Positions 17,866 to 27,944 of a DNA stretch of 64,000 nt are shown here, in pieces. Location of the stretch: assembly GCF_009903625.1 (NCBI RefSeq), contig NZ_CP047569.1:2458501-2522500 (forward strand), given 5' to 3'. Under the pieces are notes generated by a model. The model saw nothing but the letters and a program-made list of their open reading frames with translations. It did no database searches and was not told the origin of the DNA. The number at the start of each line of letters is the position of its first letter. Position 1 is the stretch's first letter. The position numbers and the translations under genes were made by a program. The DNA is from Microbulbifer sp. ALW1. GTDB lineage: Bacteria > Pseudomonadota > Gammaproteobacteria > Pseudomonadales > Cellvibrionaceae.

Positions 17866-19671
17866 GTGGCCACTGATCTCTCCCATATCCGCAACTTTTC
17901 CATCATCGCCCATATTGACCACGGGAAATCGACCCTCGCGGATCGCTTTATCCAGGTTTGTGGCGGCCTCTCCGACCGTGAAATGGCTGCCCAGGTGCTC
18001 GACAGCATGGACATCGAGCGCGAGCGGGGGATCACCATCAAAGCCCAGAGCGTGACGCTGGACTACACTGCCCGCGACGGCAAAACCTACCAGCTGAACT
18101 TTATTGACACGCCCGGGCACGTGGACTTTTCCTACGAGGTTTCCCGCTCACTGGCCGCCTGTGAGGGCGCGCTGCTGGTAGTGGACGCTGCCCAGGGTGT
18201 AGAAGCGCAGTCGGTTGCCAACTGTTACACCGCCATCGAGCAGGGGCTGGAAGTAATCCCGGTACTGAACAAGATGGACCTGCCCCAGGCAGAGCCTGAG
18301 AAGGTGGCGGAAGAGATCGAAGATATTATCGGTATCGATGCCACCGAAGCGACCCGCTGCAGTGCCAAATCGGGCCTCGGCGTGGAAGACGTACTGGAAG
18401 ATCTGGTCCGCCTGGTGCCGCCGCCCACCGGCGATGTCGAAGCGCCACTACAGGCCCTGATCATTGACTCTTGGTTCGACAGCTATCTGGGGGTGGTGTC
18501 GCTGGTGCGCGTGGTGCAGGGCACCCTGCGTAGCAAAGACAAGATCGTCACCAAGTCCATCGGTCGCGCCCATGTGGTGGACAGCGTGGGTGTGTTTACC
18601 CCCAAGCGTAAAGAAACCGGTGTACTTAGGGCTGGTGAAGTGGGCTTTGTGGTAGCCGGTATCAAAGACATTCACGGTGCGCCGGTCGGTGATACCCTGA
18701 CCCACGCCAAGGGTGCGGAAGAGGTGACGATGCTGCCGGGCTTCCAGAAAGTGAAGCCGCAGGTCTACGCCGGTCTTTTCCCGGTGAGTTCGGACGACTA
18801 CGAAGCGTTTCGCGATGCGCTGGACAAGCTCTCGTTGAACGATGCCTCCCTGTTCTATGAACCGGAAACCTCTGACGCCCTCGGCTTCGGTTTCCGCTGT
18901 GGTTTCCTCGGCATGCTGCATATGGAAATCATCCAGGAGCGCCTGGAACGGGAATATGACCTGGACCTGATTACCACGGCACCGACGGTGGTGTACGAGG
19001 TTCAGCTCAGCAACGGCGATGTCATGAATATGGACAACCCGTCGCGGATGCCCGACCTGGGCATGATCGAGGAAATGCGCGAGCCGATTGTTGAGGCCAA
19101 TATCCTGGTACCCCAGGATTACCTGGGTAACGTCATCACCCTATGCGTGGAAAAGCGCGGTATCCAGAAAGATATGCAGTATGTGGGTGGTCAGGTGTCC
19201 CTGCGCTACGAACTGCCCATGAGTGAAGTGGTGATGGACTTCTTCGACCGCCTCAAGTCTGTCAGCCGTGGCTTTGCCTCCCTGGATTACAACTTTGTGC
19301 GCTTCGACCCGGCAAAACTGGTGCGCCTTGATATTCTCATCAACGGCGAGCGGGTTGATGCCCTGGCGGTGATTCTGCATAGGGACAACGCCCAGCAGCG
19401 CGGTCGCGCGCTGGCAGAGAAAATGAAAGAGCTGATTCCACGACAGATGTTTGATGTTGCCATTCAGGCGGCTATCGGCGGTCAGGTCGTTGCCCGTACT
19501 ACCGTGAAAGCATTGCGCAAGAACGTAACCGCCAAATGTTATGGTGGTGACGTGACCCGGAAGAAAAAGCTGCTTGAAAAGCAGAAGGCCGGTAAGCGCC
19601 GTATGAAACAGCTCGGTCGTGTGGAAGTGCCTCAGGATGCTTTCCTGGCGGTACTCAAGGTAGACAGTTGA
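17866..19671 (+). CDS. lepA: Elongation factor 4 (LepA)
   Basis: A 601-residue translational GTPase (EF4). GTPase motifs are [14 protein letters not shown] (G1), DTPGHVDF (G3) and NKMDLP (G4), followed by EF-G-like domains and the LepA-specific C-terminal region with [22 protein letters not shown]. It promotes translation under stress, in particular initiation or back-translocation. Start is a GTG at 17866, which matches the family N-terminus. It begins the lepA-lepB-DUF4845-rnc-era-recO series. Confidence 0.98.
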   Translation: MATDLSHIRNFSIIAHIDHGKSTLADRFIQVCGGLSDREMAAQVLDSMDIERERGITIKAQSVTLDYTARDGKTYQLNFIDTPGHVDFSYEVSRSLAACEGALLVVDAAQGVEAQSVANCYTAIEQGLEVIPVLNKMDLPQAEPEKVAEEIEDIIGIDATEATRCSAKSGLGVEDVLEDLVRLVPPPTGDVEAPLQALIIDSWFDSYLGVVSLVRVVQGTLRSKDKIVTKSIGRAHVVDSVGVFTPKRKETGVLRAGEVGFVVAGIKDIHGAPVGDTLTHAKGAEEVTMLPGFQKVKPQVYAGLFPVSSDDYEAFRDALDKLSLNDASLFYEPETSDALGFGFRCGFLGMLHMEIIQERLEREYDLDLITTAPTVVYEVQLSNGDVMNMDNPSRMPDLGMIEEMREPIVEANILVPQDYLGNVITLCVEKRGIQKDMQYVGGQVSLRYELPMSEVVMDFFDRLKSVSRGFASLDYNFVRFDPAKLVRLDILINGERVDALAVILHRDNAQQRGRALAEKMKELIPRQMFDVAIQAAIGGQVVARTTVKALRKNVTAKCYGGDVTRKKKLLEKQKAGKRRMKQLGRVEVPQDAFLAVLKVDS

Positions 19672-19768
19672 GGCTGAGTAGTTAGCCGTTGTCCGGTCCT
19701 GCCGGTCGGGCATTTAGCAAGCGCCGATTAACAAGCGCAGATAAAAAGTTGGAAAAAGAGATTTTTGA

Positions 19769-20548
19769 ATGGATATCAACTTCCCCCTAATTCTGCTGTT
19801 GCTGGTTGTGGCAACAGGGGTTATCTGGCTGTTTGATGTGCTGTTTCTGTCCCGCGGCCGTAAGGCCCAGGCGGCCAGCAGTGGGCAGCGCCCGCCGGAG
19901 CCGGTACTGGTTGAATATGCCAAGTCATTTTTTCCGGTTCTGGCGATCGTTTTCGTACTGCGCTCTTTCCTGGTGGAGCCCTTCCAGATTCCGTCGGCCT
20001 CAATGGACCCAACCCTGCAGGTCGGTGACTTCATTCTGGTGAATAAATTTGCCTACGGCCTGCGTTTGCCGGTATCCCGCACCAAGGTTATGGATATCAG
20101 TGAGCCGAAGCGGGGGGATGTCATGGTGTTCTTCCCTCCGCATATGAACGAGACCTACTACATCAAACGGGTCATCGGCCTGCCTGGGGATGAGATCCGC
20201 GTGGTCAATAACACCCTGTATATCAATGGTGAAATGGCGCCTCAGGAACTGATTCAGGCTCTGCCGCCGGGTAATCCGCAAAAAGAGTTCCTGTGGGAAG
20301 AGATTGATGACAAGCGCCATCTGATGGCCAAGCAGGTAGTGCCCAGCCGATACGGTAATATCCGCACGCTGACAGTACCGGAAGGTCACTACTTTATGAT
20401 GGGCGACAACCGGGACAACAGCCTGGACAGCCGCGAGTGGGGCTTCGTGCCGGAGAAAGACATTGTGGGCAAAGCCTTTGCAATCTGGATGCATTGGGAC
20501 AAACTACTGAGTCTGCCCAGTTTCGATCGGGTGGGTGGTATTGAATAA
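19769..20548 (+). CDS. lepB: Signal peptidase I
   Basis: A 259-residue signal peptidase I, which removes signal peptides at the inner membrane. An N-terminal membrane span (about residues 5-28) is followed by a second (about 50-65), then the catalytic box PSASMDPTL with serine, YYIKRVIGLPGD with lysine, and GDNRDNSLDSREWG. It is shorter than E. coli LepB (324), a common Pseudomonas-type form. 97 nt after lepA; that space holds an imperfect 14-nt duplication. Confidence 0.96.
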   Translation: MDINFPLILLLLVVATGVIWLFDVLFLSRGRKAQAASSGQRPPEPVLVEYAKSFFPVLAIVFVLRSFLVEPFQIPSASMDPTLQVGDFILVNKFAYGLRLPVSRTKVMDISEPKRGDVMVFFPPHMNETYYIKRVIGLPGDEIRVVNNTLYINGEMAPQELIQALPPGNPQKEFLWEEIDDKRHLMAKQVVPSRYGNIRTLTVPEGHYFMMGDNRDNSLDSREWGFVPEKDIVGKAFAIWMHWDKLLSLPSFDRVGGIE

Positions 20549-20678
20549 GCGCTCCTCAAAGGGCGCAATTGAATCAGGTGCACCGATCAGGATGTGGTGT
20601 GCCGCTTTCGCAGCATAAATACACGGATGGCCGTCCTATTCTTACTTGAAAACAAGAACGATAAATCGGTACAACATC

Positions 20679-21128
20679 ATGGCTTTAAAACAGGGTTTAC
20701 AGGGGCAGTCACTAGCGGCTCAGCGCGGCATGAGTTACTGGGGTTGGCTGTTTGTGATTGCCGTATTCGGCTTCGGTTTGACTATTGTTTCCAAACTGGG
20801 TCCAGCGTATATCGACGCGCACTTTGTGGAAGAGGGGCTGCAGTCACTCTCTGAGAACGACGGTATCCGCGAGATGAGCAATACCGAAATCAAGCGCGAG
20901 CTCGATCGCTTTTTCAGCATTAACAATGTGCGCGGTGAGCCGACAAAAGCCGTAAAAATCATCCGCGGTGCAGACAGCACCCTGGTCAGTATCAACTACG
21001 AACTCCGCCAGCCACTGTTTCAGAATGTGGACGTGGTGATGAAGTTCGACAAACAGCTCAATACCGCCAAGCCAGAACTCTGCTGCGAACCGCTGGTAGA
21101 CCTGGAGCAATTCCGCCGCGAAGATTGA
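20679..21128 (+). CDS. DUF4845 membrane protein
   Basis: A 149-residue protein with one N-terminal membrane span (GWLFVIAVFGFGLTIVSKLG) and a small periplasmic domain; a DUF4845 protein, normally found between lepB and rnc in gammaproteobacteria, as here. Function is unknown. The ATG at 20679 is used; an upstream TTG (20646) would add 11 residues unlike the family. Confidence 0.83.
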   Translation: MALKQGLQGQSLAAQRGMSYWGWLFVIAVFGFGLTIVSKLGPAYIDAHFVEEGLQSLSENDGIREMSNTEIKRELDRFFSINNVRGEPTKAVKIIRGADSTLVSINYELRQPLFQNVDVVMKFDKQLNTAKPELCCEPLVDLEQFRRED

Positions 21129-21196
21129 GCGAACGCGACTGAATAGGCCAAAACCTAGCAGCCCCAAATCTAGTAGACCAAGACGACGCAGAACCG

Positions 21197-21877
21197 GTGA
21201 CAGACCTTTTACTTCAGCGACTCAGTAACCGCCTGGGACACCAATTTACCCAGGCGGATCTACTCACCCTGGCGCTTACCCACCGCTCCCACGGCAGCCG
21301 CAACAACGAGCGGCTGGAATTCCTCGGCGACTCCATTCTCGGTTTTACCATCAGCGCCGCTCTGTTTGAAAAGTTCCCCGATGGTCGCGAGGGACAGATG
21401 AGTCGTCTGCGTGCGCAACTGGTCAGCGGGGAAACCTTGGCAAAAGTGGCACGGGAGCTGGAGCTGGGAGAGTGCCTGCGCCTGGGTGAAGGGGAAATGA
21501 AAAGCGGCGGTCACCGCCGCGCTTCCATTCTCGCCGATGCCGTGGAAGCCATTATCGGTGCTATCTACCTGGATGCGGGCCTGGAGGCTGCGCGTGAGCG
21601 CGTATTGAGTTGGTTTGCGCCGCGCTTGCAGAACTTGTCCCTGGAAACGGCCAAAGACCCGAAAACCCGCTTGCAGGAGTGGTTACAGGCGCGACAGAAG
21701 CCCCTGCCAGAGTATACGGTGGTGGAAATTGGCGGCGAGGAGCACTCACAGCAGTTCGTCGTAGAGTGCCGCGTGGCGGGCCTCAAAGCGCCAGTACAGG
21801 GTACGGCCAGCAACCGGCGCGCGGCGGAAAAGGCCGCGGCCACCGAAGCCTACGCTCGACTGACCGGACAGGCCTGA
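21197..21877 (+). CDS. rnc: Ribonuclease III
   Basis: A 226-residue RNase III that cleaves double-stranded RNA in rRNA and mRNA processing. The catalytic signature [14 protein letters not shown] is present, with the second acidic site in [16 protein letters not shown]; the double-stranded RNA-binding domain follows ([11 protein letters not shown] ... [10 protein letters not shown]). GTG start at 21197. A 17-nt tandem duplication starts within its last codons and repeats the stop. Confidence 0.97.
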   Translation: MTDLLLQRLSNRLGHQFTQADLLTLALTHRSHGSRNNERLEFLGDSILGFTISAALFEKFPDGREGQMSRLRAQLVSGETLAKVARELELGECLRLGEGEMKSGGHRRASILADAVEAIIGAIYLDAGLEAARERVLSWFAPRLQNLSLETAKDPKTRLQEWLQARQKPLPEYTVVEIGGEEHSQQFVVECRVAGLKAPVQGTASNRRAAEKAAATEAYARLTGQA

Positions 21878-21902
21878 CCGTATAGCAGGCCTGACCCTAT
21901 AA
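21869..21902. repeat. 17-nt tandem duplication over the rnc stop codon
   Basis: Two 17-nt copies (CAGGCCTGACCGTATAG and CAGGCCTGACCCTATAA), 15 of 17 identical, follow each other. The first contains the rnc TGA at 21875-21877 and the second repeats it at 21892-21894. Confidence 0.85.
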
Positions 21903-21993
21903 TCCGCATCAATATCAATTGCCCAAAGGGTGGCAATCCCCGCAGCTGCCTGAGTCTGGCGCGCGGTGGAAGCCGCCTGACTCGGAGATCCCC

Positions 21994-22938
21994 TTGAGCG
22001 AAACATCCAACGTGTCGGCTGGTCCGTCATCCAACTCCGGTTCTACCGGCTCCCGCTGTGGTTATGTGGCCATTGTCGGACGTCCCAACGTGGGCAAGTC
22101 AACACTGCTGAACCATATTCTGGGGCAGAAGATCTGCATCACGTCCCGCAAGCCACAAACCACCCGGCACAATATGCTCGGCATCAAAACCGAGGGCGAA
22201 AACCAGATTATTTTCGTGGACACCCCGGGACTGCACGCGGGTGAGGAAAAAGCGATCAATCGCTATATGAACCGGGCTGCCATCAGCTCCACCAGGGATG
22301 TGGATGTGGTGGTGTTTGTGGTGGAACGCGCGCGCTGGACCGAGGGCGATGAGCTGGTAGCGCAAAAATTGCGCGGCCTCAAATGCCCGCTGATTATCGC
22401 GGTCAACAAGGTGGACCAGCTGGAAAACAAAAGCGACCTTTTCCCGCAATTGCAGGCCTTGTCCGAGCGTTTTCCCGATGCGGAAATTGTGCCGCTATCC
22501 GCCCTGCGGGAAGCAAACCTGGATTCCCTGGAAAAGGTAATTATCGAGCGTTTGCCGCAAGGTGAACACTTTTTTGCCGAAGACCAGATTACCGACCGCA
22601 GCTCGCGTTTTCTCGCCGCAGAAATCGTGCGTGAAAAAGTCATGCGTCAGCTGGGGGCGGAGTTGCCTTACTCGGTAACCGTTGAAGTTGAAGAGTTCAA
22701 ACAGGAGGGCACAGTGCTGCACATCAGTGCCGCTATTCTGGTAGAGCGCAACGGCCAGAAACGTATCCTTATCGGCACCAAAGGTGAGCGTATCAAGCAG
22801 ATTGGCCAGCAGGCGCGTATCGATATGGAACGCCTGTTCGACAGCAAGGTCATGCTCAACCTCTGGGTGAAAGTGAAGTCTGGCTGGTCCGATGACGAGC
22901 GTGCGCTGCGCAGTCTCGGTTACGTCGACAAACAGTAA
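21994..22938 (+). CDS. era: GTPase Era
   Basis: A 314-residue Era, an essential GTPase in 30S ribosome maturation that binds the 16S rRNA 3' end. G motifs: [23 protein letters not shown]; the KH domain has [22 protein letters not shown] choose TTG 21994 as start, since GGAG at 21984-21987 lies at proper spacing; the TTG at 21919 would overlap the duplicated region after rnc. Even so about 15 polar residues precede the usual Era start. Confidence 0.96.
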   Translation: MSETSNVSAGPSSNSGSTGSRCGYVAIVGRPNVGKSTLLNHILGQKICITSRKPQTTRHNMLGIKTEGENQIIFVDTPGLHAGEEKAINRYMNRAAISSTRDVDVVVFVVERARWTEGDELVAQKLRGLKCPLIIAVNKVDQLENKSDLFPQLQALSERFPDAEIVPLSALREANLDSLEKVIIERLPQGEHFFAEDQITDRSSRFLAAEIVREKVMRQLGAELPYSVTVEVEEFKQEGTVLHISAAILVERNGQKRILIGTKGERIKQIGQQARIDMERLFDSKVMLNLWVKVKSGWSDDERALRSLGYVDKQ

Positions 22939-22953
22939 ACACTCCATTTCACC

Positions 22954-23781
22954 GTGCAGCAGCTGCCCCCGCAACCGGCTTATATCCTGCACTCGCGCCC
23001 GTTCCGGGATTCCAGCCTGATCCTGGAACTACTGACACCGGATTACGGGCGTATCGCGTGTATCGCCAAGGGTGCCCGCCGCGACAAGCAGCGGCGCCAG
23101 CGCGCTCTGCAGCCTTTTGCCCCACTTCTGGTCACGCTGATGGGGCGTCACGACCTGAAAACACTGGGGCCGCTGGAGAATGCTGGGCAACCACTGTGGC
23201 TGAAAGGCCGCGCTGTTTACGCCGGGCTCTACGCCAATGAGCTGTTGGTACGGCTGTTGCCGGAGGGGGAGAGCCTGGTGTCGGTATTTGCGGCATACCA
23301 GCGCCTGCTGGTGGAGCTGGGCGAGTTGTCTGGTGAACACAGTAGTGCTCTGGAGTTACCCCTGCGCCGCTTCGAGCTGAACCTTTTACAGGCGCTAGGC
23401 AACTGTCCCGAGCTGGACTTTTGCTCGCTGGAAAATGCGGCTATACAGCCCGGGCGCTGTTACCGTCTGACACCGGAAGATGGGTTTGTGCCGGTATTTG
23501 CCACCGCTGGGCATACGCTGCGTGTGGCGGAGTTTTACGGTGAAGACCTGTTGCAGCTGGCGAGACTGGTCACCGCGGAGCGCGAGACATTTGTAGCAGA
23601 CTCCACGGATGTAGCAGGCTCCGGGGATGCAGAAGGCACTGCGGAAGATTCCGCAGAAGCGCGGGCGCCCGCGGTGCTTTCTGTGGCCAAGCGCCTCACC
23701 CGTCAGTTGCTTGCGCCGCTACTGGGCAGTCGGCCGCTGAAGAGCCGGGAGCTGTTTCGCCAGGTATACGCCCCGGAATAG
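22954..23781 (+). CDS. recO: DNA repair protein RecO
   Basis: A 275-residue RecO, which with RecR loads RecA on SSB-coated gaps. An OB fold opens the protein (AYILHSRPFRDSSLILELLTPDYGRIACIAKGARR), followed by the helical domain. About residues 210-235 form an acidic Gly/Ser/Ala-rich insert not usual in RecO, before the conserved end RPLKSRELFRQVY. GTG start at 22954, 15 nt after era. In Pseudomonas pdxJ follows, but not here; gacS converges instead. Confidence 0.93.
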   Translation: MQQLPPQPAYILHSRPFRDSSLILELLTPDYGRIACIAKGARRDKQRRQRALQPFAPLLVTLMGRHDLKTLGPLENAGQPLWLKGRAVYAGLYANELLVRLLPEGESLVSVFAAYQRLLVELGELSGEHSSALELPLRRFELNLLQALGNCPELDFCSLENAAIQPGRCYRLTPEDGFVPVFATAGHTLRVAEFYGEDLLQLARLVTAERETFVADSTDVAGSGDAEGTAEDSAEARAPAVLSVAKRLTRQLLAPLLGSRPLKSRELFRQVYAPE

Positions 23782-23790
23782 TCTGCCGGA

Positions 23791-23836
23791 GCGTGCATAG
23801 GTAATGTGTACATCGGCAATGCGTGCATAGGCAATG
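23791..23836. repeat. 16-nt direct repeat after recO
   Basis: Two copies of GCGTGCATAGG(T/C)AATG at 23791-23806 and 23821-23836, period 30, fill the space between the convergent recO and gacS stops. Confidence 0.8.
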
Positions 23837-23848
23837 GATATGCCGAGT

Positions 23849-26782
23849 TTAAAACTCTGCATCCAGGGCGCTTTCTTTCGCTTCTCCATCCAGGTTTTCC
23901 TGGCCGAACAATGCGTCCAGATCCTGTTCGGTGGCCCAGTCCCGCAGGATGCGAATTTCTTTTTTAATGCGCTCAAAGGCGTTTTCATCGATATCGACCT
24001 CGGCTTGATCTTGCAGCGGGCGCAGCAATTCCTGCATGTGCTCCGTAGCGGATCGCAGGCGTGGCACGCCGCAATAGCAACAGCCTCCATGTAATCGGTG
24101 AATGCGCTCAAACAGGCCTTTGTGGTCATTCTCACGGTAAAGCCGTGACAGTTCCTGTTCGTCTTCGTAGAGCCCCTGAAGCAGCATACGCAGCAGGTCC
24201 CGGGCGAGCCCCGGGTCCTGATTGGCCAGGTTCAGGCTCTCGCTAATGTCGACCAGCCGGGGCTCTATCACAGTGCTGAGTTGCTCCGGCTCGGCGCCAG
24301 CCTGCACTTCCATCCAGCGTTTTACCGTGTGTGCCAGCTGATCTTCACTGACCGGTTTGCTGAGGTAGTCATCGAGGCCTGCACTGAGCAAACGGGATTT
24401 TTCTTCGGTACCCACATGGGCGGTAAGGGCAATAATCGGGGTGCGTTTGCCACTTTCTTCTTCACGGATCTTTCCGGTTGTGGTGATGCCGTCCATTTCC
24501 GGCATCTGGATATCCATGAAAATCATGTCGAAGTGTTGTTCTCGCCACAGGCGCAGCGCTTCTTCACCGCTGCTGGCGACAATTGCCTCGATATTCTGCG
24601 TGCGCAATAGCTCGCGCATGAGCAAGCGGTTGGGTTCGTAGTCGTCCACCGCCAGCACCCGCGGTTTTGCCGGCCAGGGGAGGGGGGGGAAAGAACCGGT
24701 TTGTGGGCGCGACTGGGCCTGGTGCGGAACTGCCCGCTTGAGGGCGCGCTGCAAACCCTCGCGGCTGACGGGTTTACCGAGGAACGCCAGCACGCGGGTA
24801 CGCAAGGCATCGTAGCAACGGCGCAGGTCGACCGGGGAGCCTTGAATGATGATTCTGGACTGGTAGGTATCCACCAATTGCTGAACAGTGGCAATGAAGG
24901 TATCAAAATTACCCTCGGCAATTGCGGTGTCGATGATGATGGCATCGGGCACCGCATCGTGACGCCACATCTGTTCGATCGCCGGCACCAGTGTTTTGCC
25001 GTCGCTGTGTTCAAGTGGTTCCGCCTGCCAGTGGGTGAGTTGCTGGTAAATCTGCTGGCGGGTCATGGGATTGGGGTCGACCAGCAGCAACCGGCAACCC
25101 GGGAACTGCTCCCGGGTAACGGCGATTCGATTGCGGTCGATGGTCAGTGGCAGCTGTACCCAGTAGCTGCTGCCGCCCTGCGGGTTATCTTCAACCCCCA
25201 ATTCGCCGCCCATGGACTGCACCAGACTGCGGGCGATGCTCAGGCCCATGCCGATACCGTTACTGCCCATCTGGTGTTGCTGCGCGCTGCCGCTGAGATA
25301 TTGCCGGAGCTCCCGACGGCCCTGTTCATCACAGCGCGCGCCGTTGTCGACAATGCTGATGCGCACCATCAGCTCGGATTCCTTGCCGCTCTGCACCGTT
25401 ATCCGTACCGGAATACTGCCGTTTTCCGAGCAGCGGATTGCGGTGCTCACCAGGTTGGTCAGAATCTGTTTGATGCGCAGCGGGTCACCGATCTGGGAGG
25501 GCGGCAGTTGTGGATCCACAAAAGGCACCAGCTCCAGGTCATTTTCATAGCCGTAGGGGGCGAGAATCTGCAGGGTTTCTTCGACTACTTGGCCCAGGTT
25601 CATGGGGCTGTGATCCAGTACCAGATTGCCGGACTCGATACGGGAGAAATCCAGGATATCGTTAATCGTGGTCAGCAGGCTTTCGGAGGAGCGCAGGATG
25701 GTTTGCAGGTAATCCTGTTGCAACTGGTCGGTTTCGGTCTTCAGCAACAGGTTGGTAAAGCCGATGATACCGTTCAGGGGCGTGCGGATTTCGTGACTGG
25801 TATTGGCGAGGAAAGTGGATTTTACCCGGCTGTTTTCCAGCGCCTTTTTGCGCGCAAGCTCCAGTTCGATGTTCTGTTCTTCCATGGCGTCCAGGGATTG
25901 GCGCAGGTCTTCCATGGATTGGTGCAGGCTTTCCTGGTAGTCCCGATGGTATTCGTTCAGGTTGCCCGCCATCAGGTTGATCTCTTCCGCCAGTTGCGAC
26001 AGTTCGAGATTGCGGGAGCTGGCGGTGCGCGTGGAAAACTTGCCCTGGCCAATGGCGCGCAGCGATTCCTTGAAACGATCGAGACTGCGCGAGGCGCGTT
26101 CAGCCAGTATCGCTGCCCACACCAGGGCAATCAGGGTGCAGACGATCAGACCGAGCAGGCCTATGAGCGCTACCTGATAAGTGCCGACCAGGAAGTAGGG
26201 CCGGTGCAGCTCAATGGTCAGCCAGCAATTGGTGCCCTCGCCCCGCAGGGGGTGTAACACCTGCAGGCTGTTCAGGTCTTCGTAGATATGGGCTCGCTTG
26301 CCACGCAGTTCGGCGGCGGCAAATTGCGTGCGCGGGCGCGGCCCCACACTGGAAATCAGCTTGAACTCTTCCTCTCCGGCATCGTTGCGGTCGGCGCGGT
26401 ACAACTGCACGGAGCGGATCATGTCGCGTTCCAGCATCAACGCCATCAGGCTCTTGTCGAGCCACTGGATTCGGTCCTCAAAGGAGTAGTCGTCACTGAG
26501 GTGGATCAGTTCGACCAGTTGCTCGGCACTGGCGTGACCGTGGCTGAGCAAAAGGTCACGTCGATCGCTCATCTGCTGCAGGGTAAACAGCAAGGACAGC
26601 AGTAGTGCGAGGACCAGGGCGGGCGCCATGGTGTAGCGAAACAAAATTGCCCGTAAGGAATAGCGTCGCGACGATGGGCCGCGTGCGCCAGTGCGGTAAT
26701 CCGCCCGCTGACGCCGTTGATTGTCGGCTGGCGATGCTTCGGTCGCCGCTGAGTCCGAGTCTGAATACGGGAATTGAGCCAT
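23849..26782 (-). CDS. gacS: GacS/BarA-type hybrid sensor histidine kinase with degenerate ATP-binding domain
   Basis: A 977-residue hybrid kinase. Order: membrane span (about 50-70), periplasmic sensor (70-200), second span (202-226), HAMP (230-285), H-box with H330 in NTSHEIRTPLNG, ATPase-like domain (430-545), a receiver-like domain without the phosphate aspartate context (562-690), a true receiver with D757 in IFMDIQMP, and an Hpt domain with H898. In the family this feeds GacA/UvrY and small RNAs of the Csr system. Here the N-box asparagine is threonine (T447 in NLVSTAIRCS) and the G1 box reads DNGARC instead of DTGIG; G2 (GIGMGLS) is intact. Kinase activity is therefore doubtful. Genome place (near cysM-relA and ldhA) matches Pseudomonas gacS. 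Confidence 0.9.
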   Translation of the reverse strand: MAQFPYSDSDSAATEASPADNQRRQRADYRTGARGPSSRRYSLRAILFRYTMAPALVLALLLSLLFTLQQMSDRRDLLLSHGHASAEQLVELIHLSDDYSFEDRIQWLDKSLMALMLERDMIRSVQLYRADRNDAGEEEFKLISSVGPRPRTQFAAAELRGKRAHIYEDLNSLQVLHPLRGEGTNCWLTIELHRPYFLVGTYQVALIGLLGLIVCTLIALVWAAILAERASRSLDRFKESLRAIGQGKFSTRTASSRNLELSQLAEEINLMAGNLNEYHRDYQESLHQSMEDLRQSLDAMEEQNIELELARKKALENSRVKSTFLANTSHEIRTPLNGIIGFTNLLLKTETDQLQQDYLQTILRSSESLLTTINDILDFSRIESGNLVLDHSPMNLGQVVEETLQILAPYGYENDLELVPFVDPQLPPSQIGDPLRIKQILTNLVSTAIRCSENGSIPVRITVQSGKESELMVRISIVDNGARCDEQGRRELRQYLSGSAQQHQMGSNGIGMGLSIARSLVQSMGGELGVEDNPQGGSSYWVQLPLTIDRNRIAVTREQFPGCRLLLVDPNPMTRQQIYQQLTHWQAEPLEHSDGKTLVPAIEQMWRHDAVPDAIIIDTAIAEGNFDTFIATVQQLVDTYQSRIIIQGSPVDLRRCYDALRTRVLAFLGKPVSREGLQRALKRAVPHQAQSRPQTGSFPPLPWPAKPRVLAVDDYEPNRLLMRELLRTQNIEAIVASSGEEALRLWREQHFDMIFMDIQMPEMDGITTTGKIREEESGKRTPIIALTAHVGTEEKSRLLSAGLDDYLSKPVSEDQLAHTVKRWMEVQAGAEPEQLSTVIEPRLVDISESLNLANQDPGLARDLLRMLLQGLYEDEQELSRLYRENDHKGLFERIHRLHGGCCYCGVPRLRSATEHMQELLRPLQDQAEVDIDENAFERIKKEIRILRDWATEQDLDALFGQENLDGEAKESALDAEF

Positions 26783-26959
26783 GGCAGCAAAGTGGTTGTG
26801 TTATTTTTGTCCAATTCTACCCCTGCCAGCCACAGAAGCCACCCCAAATTAGCGGGGATTCATGGTATTTATGCTGGTGACCGCCAAGGCGAATTCGCAG
26901 CCGCGGCGGCAGGGGGGTAGAATGTGCGCCCGCATATCCGCATGGATCAGAAGTTGACT

Positions 26960-27859
26960 ATGGAATACCCAACGATTGCCGAATGCATTGGCAATACGCC
27001 GCTAGTGCGCTTGCAGCGTCTTCAGGGGGATAGCTCCAACACCATCCTGCTCAAGCTGGAAGGGAATAACCCTGCCGGCTCGGTGAAGGATCGTCCGGCA
27101 CTTTCAATGATCAGCCGCGCCGAATCCCGCGGGGAGATAAAGCCGGGCGATACCCTGATCGAGGCGACCAGTGGCAATACCGGTATTGCCCTCGCCATGG
27201 CGGCGGCCATCAAGGGGTACCGATTGATTTTGATTATGCCGGCCAGCGCCACTGAAGAGCGCAAGGCGGCGATGGCGGCCTACGGCGCTGAGCTGATACT
27301 GGTCACCCCGGAGCAGGGCATGGAAGGGGCGCGGGATCTGGCATTACAAATGCAGGCGGATGGTGAGGGGCTGGTGCTGGATCAGTTCTCCAATCTCGAC
27401 AACCCCAGTGCACATATTGAAACCACCGGCCCGGAAATATGGCGGCAGACCGGAGGTCAGATCACCCATTTCGTGTCTTCCATGGGGACGACCGGCACCA
27501 TCATGGGGTGTGGCCGTTACCTGAAGCAGCAGAACCCGAATATTGAAATTATTGGTCTGCAGCCCACTGAGGGCTCGGCCATTCCTGGAATCCGTCGCTG
27601 GCCCCAGGCGTATCTGCCGAAAATATTTGTTCCGGAAGAAGTGGACCGGGTGATGGACATCAGCCAGCAAGAAGCGGAGTCAATGACCCGCCGGCTGGCA
27701 CGGGAAGAGGGAATTTTCTGTGGCGTTTCCTCTGGCGGCGCTGTGGCAGGTGCGTTGAAAATTTCCGCGGAAGTGGAGAATGCCACCATTGTGGCGATTA
27801 TCTGTGACCGGGGTGACCGTTACCTGTCATCCGGTCTGTTTGATGCAGAAGCAAAATAA
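26960..27859 (+). CDS. cysM: O-acetylserine (cysteine) synthase B
   Basis: A PLP-dependent cysteine synthase of about 299 residues. Visible are EYPTIAECIGNTPLVRLQ, the PLP lysine in NPAGSVKDRPA, the EATSGNTGIALA loop, and CGVSSGGAVAGAL near the C-terminus. CysM can use sulfide or thiosulfate with O-acetylserine. The start ATG 26960 is preferred, with AGAAG 6-7 nt upstream; in-frame GTG 26924 and ATG 26942 are alternatives. Divergent from gacS. Confidence 0.93.
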   Translation: MEYPTIAECIGNTPLVRLQRLQGDSSNTILLKLEGNNPAGSVKDRPALSMISRAESRGEIKPGDTLIEATSGNTGIALAMAAAIKGYRLILIMPASATEERKAAMAAYGAELILVTPEQGMEGARDLALQMQADGEGLVLDQFSNLDNPSAHIETTGPEIWRQTGGQITHFVSSMGTTGTIMGCGRYLKQQNPNIEIIGLQPTEGSAIPGIRRWPQAYLPKIFVPEEVDRVMDISQQEAESMTRRLAREEGIFCGVSSGGAVAGALKISAEVENATIVAIICDRGDRYLSSGLFDAEAK

Positions 27860-27868
27860 ACAGGTTGT

Positions 27869-27906
27869 TAAAAAGGTGTTCATCTGCGTTGGCGACACCC
27901 CTTTTT
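27869..27906 (+). terminator. Intrinsic terminator of cysM
   Basis: AAAAAGGTGT pairs with ACACCCCTTTTT (two extra C) around a 15-nt loop, ending in a T-run, directly after the cysM stop. Confidence 0.65.
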
Positions 27907-27921
27907 CAATGATTCTGGTCG

Positions 27922-27943
27922 CGAGTTAAAACCGAGTTAAAGC
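27922..27943. repeat. 11-nt tandem duplication before the relA start
   Basis: CGAGTTAAAAC and CGAGTTAAAGC (10 of 11 identical) are adjacent, ending 1 nt before the TTG start of relA. No clear Shine-Dalgarno is seen, so the duplicated bases form the translation-initiation region. Confidence 0.75.
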
Positions 27944-27944
27944 A

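Noticed and set aside
24701-26257. 518-codon open frame opposite gacS
   Set aside because: High G+C third positions of the real gene leave the antisense frame open; the protein has no recognisable domain.
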